The notes beneath the pieces are model-generated. The model searched no databases. It was not told the origin of the DNA and saw only the letters and a list, made by a program, of their open reading frames with translations. From contig JADKIY010000002.1 in assembly GCA_016722575.1 (NCBI GenBank), positions 868,001 to 932,000 on the forward strand: a stretch of 64,000 nt of DNA, given 5' to 3'. Source of the DNA: Elusimicrobiota bacterium. Its GTDB lineage: Bacteria > Elusimicrobiota > Elusimicrobia > FEN-1173. Below are positions 42,242 through 49,279 of the stretch, piece after piece; the first letter of the stretch is position 1; each line of letters begins with the position of its first letter. A program made the translations under genes and the position numbers.

Positions 42242-43846
42242 ATGACGGTCTTGCGAAAATTCCATCGGGAAACGGCCGCCGCCCTGGGGTGCCTGGCCCT
42301 CGTGTTCGCCGTTTACGGGCGGGGACTGTTCTATTCCTTTGTATACGACGATCGTTGGACCGTCGTGGAGAACAACGCCGTTCAGCAACCGACCCCTTTG
42401 GCCCGATTTTTTCTCGACCGGAACACCGTGGCCGCTCCCGCCACCGGCATGGGCGATTCGATTTACCGCCCTCTGCCCACGCTGACCTTCGCCCTGGACC
42501 GCGCCTTGGGGGCCCGCGACCCCTGGCGTTTCCGTCTGGAAAACGTCCTACTCCACGCCCTGAACGGCTTTCTTCTCTGGCTGCTTTTCCGCTCCGTAGG
42601 ATTTTCCTTTGGAGCGTCCTTAGCGGGATCCGCCGCTTTCCTGCTCCACCCCGCCCAGGTCGAAACCGTTCAATGGGTCACCCAACGGTCGAATCTCCTC
42701 TGCCTGGGCGGTCTGCTGGGATCGGTGTGGGCCCTCCGGCGTCGGTCCCCCTGGAGCCTCGTCGGATTGGCCGTCGCCCTTCTTTCGAAAGAAACGGCGG
42801 TCATGGCCCTTTGCCTTTGGCCGTTGTTTCTGCGGGTTTATTGCCCCGAAGAAAAATTCTGGGAAAGCGGGCCCGCGCGGGTGCGCGTGCTGGCGGGAGC
42901 GACCCTGGTGGCCGCCTATTTGTTCCTTCGGTCGGCGGTGGTGGGATCTTTCGCCCAAAGGGAATTCCGGGGCGGCGGATGGGGGGGGAGCGTGCTCTTG
43001 GGCACGGTGTCCTGGTGGGAGTATCTCAAACTGCTCCTCGCGCCCCTGGGGCTCCGCGTGAGCCGACGCCAATACCTCGATAATCCCTGGACCAGCCCCT
43101 GGGCCTTGGTGGGTCTGGCGGCCGTCGCCCTCGCGGCCGTCGGTCTGGTATTTTTGTGGCGGCGGAATCGCCGGGCGGCCTTTTGGGCGGGATGGATCCC
43201 CGCCACCCTCTTGCCCGTCCTCGGCCTGGCTCCAACGGACACTTTTGTGGCGGAACGTTTCCTTTACGTTCCCCTCGTTGGACTCGGGGGCGTTGCGGCG
43301 ATTTTTTGGGATCGAATTTCGTCGGAGGGCGCGCGCGCCCGGCGATGGGTTCGCGGGGGGACATGGGGGGTTCTGGCCCTTTGGGGCGGACTTTCCTGCG
43401 CGCAGGTCGGGGTCTGGCGAAACGATCTTTCTCTTTGGACGGCGACGGCCGCTCGGGACCCCGAACACGGTTTTTCATGGCTCTGCCGGGCCCAGGCTCT
43501 GAACGAAAACAAGCGTTGGTCCGAAGCGGAGTCGGAATACCTTCACGCCCTGCGCGTGGGACTCTCCCGGGGGCACGCCGCGGGAGCGCTCACCAATCTA
43601 TCGGACCTCCGCCTGCGCGCGGGCGACCCGGGGGGCGCGCTGGCTTGGGCCGACAAAGCCCTCGTCGCCGCCCCAGCGTCCCCCCAGGCGCTCACCCACC
43701 GCGCCGTTGCGCTCGTTGGTCTCGGTCGAAAAAACGAGGCGCTGGCCGTGGTGGGACAATTGGAATCGATCCGACCGGGGGCCGACGAGGGGCGACGTCT
43801 TCGCCGCTGGGTGGAAAGCGCTCCGAGATTTCGCCGGGGGAGTTAA
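42242..43846 (+). CDS. TMTC-like membrane protein with TPR domain
   Basis: 534 residues. About ten membrane helices (to residue ~385) start with YDDRWTVVENNAVQ and the loop FHPAQ-type LLHPAQVETVQWVTQRSNLL, the hallmark of O-mannosyltransferase-like TMTC/PMT-related proteins; the C-terminal ~130 residues form TPR repeats (LCRAQALNENKRWSEAESEY). It probably transfers a sugar from a lipid donor to exported proteins. It is divergent from the YfhO-like operon, and its stop overlaps fumC's stop (TTAA). Confidence 0.8.
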   Translation: MTVLRKFHRETAAALGCLALVFAVYGRGLFYSFVYDDRWTVVENNAVQQPTPLARFFLDRNTVAAPATGMGDSIYRPLPTLTFALDRALGARDPWRFRLENVLLHALNGFLLWLLFRSVGFSFGASLAGSAAFLLHPAQVETVQWVTQRSNLLCLGGLLGSVWALRRRSPWSLVGLAVALLSKETAVMALCLWPLFLRVYCPEEKFWESGPARVRVLAGATLVAAYLFLRSAVVGSFAQREFRGGGWGGSVLLGTVSWWEYLKLLLAPLGLRVSRRQYLDNPWTSPWALVGLAAVALAAVGLVFLWRRNRRAAFWAGWIPATLLPVLGLAPTDTFVAERFLYVPLVGLGGVAAIFWDRISSEGARARRWVRGGTWGVLALWGGLSCAQVGVWRNDLSLWTATAARDPEHGFSWLCRAQALNENKRWSEAESEYLHALRVGLSRGHAAGALTNLSDLRLRAGDPGGALAWADKALVAAPASPQALTHRAVALVGLGRKNEALAVVGQLESIRPGADEGRRLRRWVESAPRFRRGS

Positions 43847-45255
43847 CCGCCGGCGCCGTCCAAGGTCATGCCCGGCTCGGTCATGGCCCGGGCGTCCAAG
43901 AGGGTCGCCAACTCCTTTTCCGGCAGCATTTTTTTCTCCAACACCACCTGCCGCACGGTTTTCCCGGTCGCGTAGGCTTCTTTGGCGACCTCGGCGGCTT
44001 TGTCGTAGCCGAGCTTCGGGGCCAGCGCCGTGCACATGGCGAGGCTCTTTTCGATGAACCCCTCGGCGATTTCGCGATTGGCGTTGATCCCCTTCACGCA
44101 TTTCTCCGTGAACAGACGAACCACGTTGGCCACGATGGACAGCGCGCTTAAGAGGTTGTGGGCGATGACGGGCTTCATGACGTTCAATTCGAAATTGCCC
44201 GACAGACCGCCGACCGTGATGGCGGCGTCGGCCCCGATCACCTGGGCGGCCGCCATGGCCACGGCTTCGGGGATCACCGGGTTGACCTTGCCCGGCATGA
44301 TGGAGCTTCCGGGCTGAAGCGACGGGATTTCGATTTCGCCAATGCCGCACCGGGGGCCCGAAGACAGCCAGCGAATGTCGTTGGCGATCTTCATTAAAGA
44401 CACGGCGACGGTTTTAAGGGCGCCGCTGGCTTCCACGGCCGCGTCCCGGGCCGCCAGGGCCTCGAACCGGCTGGGCGCTCCCACGAAAGGCAGGCCCAGA
44501 ACCTCCGCCAAACGCCGGATCACGCCGTCGATGAACTCCGGGTCGGCGTTGAGACCCGTCCCCACGGCCGTCCCGCCCAGGGCCAGTTCCGCCAGATGAG
44601 CGCGCGCGTTCCGCAGGCGCTGAATCCCGTGGGCGATTTGGCTGGCGTACCCGCCGAATTCCTGGCCCAACCGCATGGGCACGGCGTCTTGCAAATGGGT
44701 CCGTCCGATTTTCAACACGTCGTCGAAAGCCTTGGCTTTTTCCTCCAGGGCGGCGCGCAGGCCTTCCAGGGCGGGGATCGTGTCGCGCTCGATGGCTTCC
44801 AAGGCGGCCACGTGGATCGTGGTCGGAATCACGTCGTTGGACGATTGGCCTTTGTTCACGTGGTCGTTGGGATGGACCGGCGACTTGGCCCCCCGTTGGC
44901 CGCCCAACAGTTCGTTGGCCCGGCTGGCGATGACCTCGTTGGCGTTCATGTTGGTGGAAGTGCCGGAACCGGTTTGAAATATGTCCACGGGGAATTGGTC
45001 GTCCCATTTCCCCTCGGCGACTTCCCCGGCGGCTTGGACGATGGCGCCGCCCACCCGGGCGTCCAGGGCGCCGCGCTTTAAGTTGACCTCGGCGGCGGAT
45101 TTTTTTATCAGGGCCAGAGCCCGAATGAAGGAGCGGGAAAAACGCCAACCGCTCACGGGAAAATTTTCGACGGCGCGCAGGGTTTGAATACCGTAGAGCG
45201 CGTCGGCGGGAACTTCTTTGGTGCCCAAGGAATCTTTTTCGGTGCGGGTTTTCAT
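43843..45255 (-). CDS. fumC: class II fumarate hydratase
   Basis: 470 residues. The superfamily signature GSSIMPGKVNP is intact, as are TGSGTSTNMNANEV, HPNDHVNKGQSSND, GRTHLQDAVP and LALGGTAVGTGLN. These and the length match FumC better than aspartase, although VIPEAVAMAAAQVIG after the signature is slightly aspartase-like. It interconverts fumarate and malate. ATG 45255 is preceded by AGGAGGAAG. The stop overlaps the convergent gene's stop by 4 nt. Confidence 0.9.
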   Translation of the reverse strand: MKTRTEKDSLGTKEVPADALYGIQTLRAVENFPVSGWRFSRSFIRALALIKKSAAEVNLKRGALDARVGGAIVQAAGEVAEGKWDDQFPVDIFQTGSGTSTNMNANEVIASRANELLGGQRGAKSPVHPNDHVNKGQSSNDVIPTTIHVAALEAIERDTIPALEGLRAALEEKAKAFDDVLKIGRTHLQDAVPMRLGQEFGGYASQIAHGIQRLRNARAHLAELALGGTAVGTGLNADPEFIDGVIRRLAEVLGLPFVGAPSRFEALAARDAAVEASGALKTVAVSLMKIANDIRWLSSGPRCGIGEIEIPSLQPGSSIMPGKVNPVIPEAVAMAAAQVIGADAAITVGGLSGNFELNVMKPVIAHNLLSALSIVANVVRLFTEKCVKGINANREIAEGFIEKSLAMCTALAPKLGYDKAAEVAKEAYATGKTVRQVVLEKKMLPEKELATLLDARAMTEPGMTLDGAGG

Positions 45256-45319
45256 GGCGGCTTCCTCCTGAGGAACGGCGAGGGGCCATTTTAACAATTC
45301 AAGAGACGCGATTGGTTTT

Positions 45320-45349
45320 TTGACAGGTTCGTCGAGGAAGAGATATCAT
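45320..45349 (+). promoter_or_regulatory. promoter giving a leaderless phosphorylase mRNA
   Basis: TTGACA (45320-45325), 18-bp spacer, TATCAT (45344-45349). Expected initiation at about 45356 is the A of the start codon, so the purine-rich stretch that looks like a ribosome-binding site lies inside the promoter and would not be transcribed. Confidence 0.65.
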
Positions 45350-45355
45350 GGGCCC

Positions 45356-47068
45356 ATGACGACCCCCGGCGGACGCTCCCGCGTTTTGGAAGTGGCCATG
45401 GAATTGGCTTTGACCCCGGAACTCCTCCAGGCCATCGAAGACCAATTCGGCCTGGAAGCCGCCCAAGCCGCCGCCATGTCGACCTCCGTCGGCGGCATCG
45501 GCCCCCTTTTGCGGGAGCGCGTGATCGCCCAATCCGAACAGGCCGTGGACGTGGTCGGCGTTTCCCTTCTTTACAACAGCGTGTGGAACCAGGGCTGGCA
45601 CGCCTGGAACCACCTCACCCTGGACCGCCGGCCGGTGGCCGCCTTCTTGAGGGCGGTCCTGGAGGACACGGGGATCGTGCTCCCCCTGCCGCTCTTCGAC
45701 GGTTCCACGGTCGAGGTGAAAGTCTGGCGGGCGCCCTACGGCCAATCCTTCGTGTATTTCCTGGACTGCCCCTCCGTCGCCGACGTGGTGTACCCCGGCG
45801 CCGAGGACGCGCCCCCCAAAACGGCCGACACCGGCGCCTGGACCGAACGCCAGCGGCTCAAACACAGCTGGGTGGTCGGCCGCGGGGCCCTGGCCCTGGC
45901 CAAGGCCCTGAATTTTTCCCCGGACGTCGTCGTGCTGAGCGAGACGCCGACCCTCTTCGCCCACCCAACCCTCGTGGCGGACGATTTGGCCCGGGACCCG
46001 CTTTTCGCCCAAACCCGCACGGTGTTCAACGACCACACCCCCCTGGAATACGCGCACCCCATCTGGCCCGAGGACATGATGCGCCTCGCCCGCATGAACG
46101 CGGCGCTTTACGGCCCCTTCGTCCGGAACGGCCGCGTGGACATCACGCAACTGCTGGTCGCCTGCTCCGACGGTGTTTTCGGGGTCGCGCGGAAACACGC
46201 CGACGTGATGCGCGCCATGCCGTCCCTGTCGGCCTACGCCGCCAAAATTCAGTACATCACCAACGGGGTGAGCCGGGCCCTGTGGCAGCACCCGGTGTTC
46301 CGCCTGGCGGACAAAATCGGCGACGCCGAGCTTTTGGCGGCCAAGGACAAGCTTCGGGAGGAGTTCCTGGAGTGGCTGTGGCGCCGGGCGCTCCTCTGGC
46401 CCCATTGGGCCCGGGCCGTCCGGGGCCGCCCCATCGTTCTCTGGACGCGGCGGATCACCAGTTACAAACGCCTCGACATGTTGGACAAGATCTTCCATCG
46501 GCCCGACTGGCGCCGGCGGTTCTTGGACAGCGGGGTTGTGCTGGTGGTCGGCGGCCGCGTTTACCAACGGGACAACGTGTCGGAAAAGATGGTTTACAAT
46601 TTGGTGGAGGATTTAAATCAGGACGGGGAACTGGGCGAGCGGGTGGTCTTCCTTCACAACTACAACGTGTGGGAGGCCCCCCGGCTTTTCTGGGGCGGCG
46701 ACGCCTCCATCATGCTGTCGGACGACGGCCGAGAGGCTTCGGCCACGGGTTTCATGAAAGCCCAAATGAACGGAGCGGCGGTGATCGCCAACCCGGACGG
46801 CGCCGTGCCGGAATTCGTTTTCGGCGACCCGAGCGCCGGGAGACCCGTCAACGGCTTCACCGTGAGTTACCGGGACGGGCAACCCGATCCCGAATCATTC
46901 CTGAGCGCCCTCCAGGCCTTCGGCCAGGCTTTCGGCGATCCCCGGCGGCGCGCCGCGCTGGTGCGGGGGGCTCTGGCCGTGACCCCGGACGTGAGCGTCG
47001 ATCGCACGGCCCGGGAAATGGCCGCTTTTTTCAAGGCCCTGCCCGCCCGCTCCGGGGTTCCCGCCTAG
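45356..47068 (+). CDS. glgP: short-type alpha-glucan phosphorylase (GT35)
   Basis: 570 residues, much shorter than the ~800 of E. coli GlgP and of the short alpha-glucan phosphorylase type. Near the C-terminus, GREASATGFMKAQMNGA corresponds to the pyridoxal-phosphate site, with the lysine at residue 468. TRRITSYKRLDML corresponds to the family's phosphate-binding region, and HTPLEYAHP replaces the usual HTP/AHE loop. It should release glucose-1-phosphate from storage glucans. Because the loops are atypical, activity is likely but not certain. The stop overlaps the convergent DedA gene's stop (CTAG). Confidence 0.78.
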   Translation: MTTPGGRSRVLEVAMELALTPELLQAIEDQFGLEAAQAAAMSTSVGGIGPLLRERVIAQSEQAVDVVGVSLLYNSVWNQGWHAWNHLTLDRRPVAAFLRAVLEDTGIVLPLPLFDGSTVEVKVWRAPYGQSFVYFLDCPSVADVVYPGAEDAPPKTADTGAWTERQRLKHSWVVGRGALALAKALNFSPDVVVLSETPTLFAHPTLVADDLARDPLFAQTRTVFNDHTPLEYAHPIWPEDMMRLARMNAALYGPFVRNGRVDITQLLVACSDGVFGVARKHADVMRAMPSLSAYAAKIQYITNGVSRALWQHPVFRLADKIGDAELLAAKDKLREEFLEWLWRRALLWPHWARAVRGRPIVLWTRRITSYKRLDMLDKIFHRPDWRRRFLDSGVVLVVGGRVYQRDNVSEKMVYNLVEDLNQDGELGERVVFLHNYNVWEAPRLFWGGDASIMLSDDGREASATGFMKAQMNGAAVIANPDGAVPEFVFGDPSAGRPVNGFTVSYRDGQPDPESFLSALQAFGQAFGDPRRRAALVRGALAVTPDVSVDRTAREMAAFFKALPARSGVPA

Positions 47069-47718
47069 CTTTTTTCCGCCAGTCCCTTTCGGACGCGGTG
47101 GCGGACCCAAAGAATCCCGCCGACCACTCCGGCCACGATCACGCCCGAAAAAAGCGTTTCATACCGGTCCACGCCCTTGGCGAAGAAGAGCGCCTTGGCC
47201 CCCATCTGCCAGCCCAGCACGCCCAACAAATAACAACGCGGAATGGTGCCCAGCACCGACCACCGGACGAAGAGCCGGGGCGGAATCTCAAGAACCCCGG
47301 ACACCACCGAGATCAAGGACAGGGGCACGATGGGGGCCGCCCGAAGAAGGAAAAGGGACGTCGCCTCCCCCCGGCGGCTGAAATGGGCGCTCAGGCTTTC
47401 CACGTCCTTCCAGTTGAAACCCAGGAACCGGTCGAACCGATCGACGAAGGCTTTCCCCCCGTAGCGCCCGACCGCGTAGGTGCCGATGGCGCCCAAGGTG
47501 GAGGCCGCAACCCCCGGGAGGACGATCTGAAGGGACGTCGTCCCGAGGGCCGACGCCCAGGTCGCGGCGGCGGGGATCAACAGGAAGCCCGCCCCCATGA
47601 TGATCGCGGGAGACGGGATGGGAACGACGATTTGCTCGATCAACACGCCCACGAAAACGCTCCATCCCCCGTGGGTCCGAAGGGCGTCCAAAATCCATTG
47701 CGTGAGGTGTCCGATCAC
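47065..47718 (-). CDS. DedA-family membrane protein
   Basis: 217 residues with the VTT/DedA layout: IEQIVVPIPSPAIIMGAGFL early, then the characteristic FSRRGEATSLFLLRAAPIVP (arginine after the membrane-embedded region) and ISVVSGVLEIPP. Members move lipids or polyprenyl phosphates across the inner membrane. GTG 47718 follows GGGGGA by 6 nt; the longer open frame upstream is antisense to the M48 gene and not credible. Confidence 0.8.
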   Translation of the reverse strand: MIGHLTQWILDALRTHGGWSVFVGVLIEQIVVPIPSPAIIMGAGFLLIPAAATWASALGTTSLQIVLPGVAASTLGAIGTYAVGRYGGKAFVDRFDRFLGFNWKDVESLSAHFSRRGEATSLFLLRAAPIVPLSLISVVSGVLEIPPRLFVRWSVLGTIPRCYLLGVLGWQMGAKALFFAKGVDRYETLFSGVIVAGVVGGILWVRHRVRKGLAEKS

Positions 47719-47775
47719 GCGATCCCCCGCCCCATTGTTTCCCGGCCCGGGAAGCCCTGATATATAATGGTCATC

Positions 47776-48558
47776 ATGTCTCGCCGTTCCTCCATCGTTG
47801 CCCTCGGGATCGCCGGGTTCTTTTTGACGGGGTGCCCCAAGGTGCCCGTCACCGGCCGCCACTCGTTGATTCTCCTGCCGGAATCGGAGGAGTTGACCCT
47901 GGGGATGGACTCCTACCGGCAGGTGTTGACCCAGGCCAACCTCTCCAAAGATCCGGCCGCCGTGGCCCTGATCCGGCGGGTGGGCGAGCGCATCGCGAAA
48001 ATTTCCGACCGCCCCGATTTCGCCTGGGAGTACAATTTGATCGACGAGCCCAAAACCGTCAACGCCTTTTGTCTGCCCGGGGGCAAAGTGGCCGTTTACA
48101 CCGGCATCCTCCCGGTCACCCGAACGGACGCCGGGTTGGCCGTGGTGCTGGGCCACGAGATCGCCCACGCCATCGCCAAGCACGGGGCCGAACGCCTGTC
48201 CCAGGGCCTGCTGCTGCAGTTGGGCCAGGAATCCCTGGCCGTGGCCCTGAAGAACCGCCCGGGCGAAACCCGGGCCGCGGTGATGCAGGCCTTCGGCCTG
48301 GGCGCCACCGTCGGCGCCGTCCTTCCCTTTGGCCGTTTTCAGGAATCCGAAGCCGACCGCATCGGCCTGATTTACATGGCCCGGGCCGGATACGACCCCC
48401 GGGAGGCCGTGGCCTTTTGGAAACGCATGGAGAACGCCGGGGGCGGCGCTCCGCCCGAATTCCTATCGACCCACCCCAACCACGAAACCCGCGTACGCGA
48501 TTTGGAAAAGTGGATGCCCGAGGCCCTCAAGGCCTACGAGGACTCCCGGGGGCGCTGA
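47776..48558 (+). CDS. M48 zinc-metalloprotease lipoprotein
   Basis: 260 residues. The lipobox FFLTGC gives lipidated Cys20. HEIAHAIAKH (HEXXH at 127-131) and the downstream ESEADRIG supply the zinc ligands of an M48C peptidase such as LoiP/YcaL/BepA, periplasmic proteases for outer-membrane protein quality control. A perfect TATAAT (47763-47768) ends 7 nt before this ATG, suggesting a leaderless mRNA; an in-frame ATG at 47767 overlaps that box and is less likely. Convergent with gpmA. Confidence 0.87.
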   Translation: MSRRSSIVALGIAGFFLTGCPKVPVTGRHSLILLPESEELTLGMDSYRQVLTQANLSKDPAAVALIRRVGERIAKISDRPDFAWEYNLIDEPKTVNAFCLPGGKVAVYTGILPVTRTDAGLAVVLGHEIAHAIAKHGAERLSQGLLLQLGQESLAVALKNRPGETRAAVMQAFGLGATVGAVLPFGRFQESEADRIGLIYMARAGYDPREAVAFWKRMENAGGGAPPEFLSTHPNHETRVRDLEKWMPEALKAYEDSRGR

Positions 48559-48564
48559 GGCCCT

Positions 48565-49203
48565 TTACTTAAGGATTTTCTTCCCCGTCACCCGCCCCTT
48601 GTCGTCGATCTCGTAAACCAGCGGCACGCCCGTGTCGAGGTTGAGTTCCAAAACTTGCTCCTTGGTGAGTTTGTCCAAATCCATCACGATGGACCGCAAG
48701 CTGTTGCCGTGGGCGGCCACGATGACGCTTTCGCCTTTTTTCACGTGGGGCAAAATGGCGCTGTAGAAGTAGGGCAGGGTCCGGGCGGCGGTGTCTTTCA
48801 GGCTTTCCGCGATGCCCTCGGGGTTCATGTCGGTTTTGTCCTTGGGGGGAGGCACGTCGTAGCTGCGCCGCCACACTTTGACCTGATCGGCCCCGAATTT
48901 CTTCGCCGTCTCCTCCTTGTTCAATCCCTGAAGGGCCCCGTAGTGCCGTTCGTTCAGGGCCTGATTCTTCTCGATGGGAACGGATTTTTGGCCGGTCACC
49001 TCCAAAATGAGCGCGAGGGTTTTCTGGGCCCGCTGAAGGACCGAGGTGAAGGCCCGGTTGAATTTGTAGCCCTTCAGATGTTCGCCGGCCCGGCGCGCTT
49101 CGCTTTGCCCCTGGTCCGTCAAGGGAACGTCCACCCAGCCGGTAAACCGGTTTTCCAAATTCCACTGCGACTGCCCGTGACGCACCAGCACCAATTGACC
49201 CAT
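48565..49203 (-). CDS. gpmA: 2,3-bisphosphoglycerate-dependent phosphoglycerate mutase
   Basis: 212 residues. The phosphohistidine motif is LVRHGQSQWN (His9), NERHYGALQG follows, and the second catalytic histidine is in AAHGNSLR. It interconverts 3- and 2-phosphoglycerate in glycolysis. It is slightly shorter than E. coli GpmA but has all key motifs. GGAGGAAG precedes the ATG. Confidence 0.92.
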   Translation of the reverse strand: MGQLVLVRHGQSQWNLENRFTGWVDVPLTDQGQSEARRAGEHLKGYKFNRAFTSVLQRAQKTLALILEVTGQKSVPIEKNQALNERHYGALQGLNKEETAKKFGADQVKVWRRSYDVPPPKDKTDMNPEGIAESLKDTAARTLPYFYSAILPHVKKGESVIVAAHGNSLRSIVMDLDKLTKEQVLELNLDTGVPLVYEIDDKGRVTGKKILK

Positions 49204-49264
49204 TTCCGCTTCCTCCGCCTTTTGAAATTCCCTCGGGAAGTCCCGGGGGGGCCTGTGAATTCGG

Positions 49265-49271
49265 TATTATA
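49265..49271. promoter_or_regulatory. symmetric bidirectional -10 box
   Basis: The 7 bp read TATTAT on the plus strand (9 nt before the ATG at 49280) and TATAAT on the minus strand toward gpmA. One patch could start both genes. Confidence 0.5.
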
Positions 49272-49279
49272 GCAATCTA

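Noticed and set aside
43843..45255. Aspartate ammonia-lyase instead of fumarase
   Set aside because: HPNDHVNKGQSSND, LALGGTAVGTGLN and SSIMPGKVNP together follow the fumarase pattern more closely; only a short segment after the signature is aspartase-like.
47719..48183. N-terminal extension of the DedA gene to 48183
   Set aside because: The extension is antisense to the M48 protease coding region and lacks family similarity; GTG 47718 has its own ribosome-binding site.
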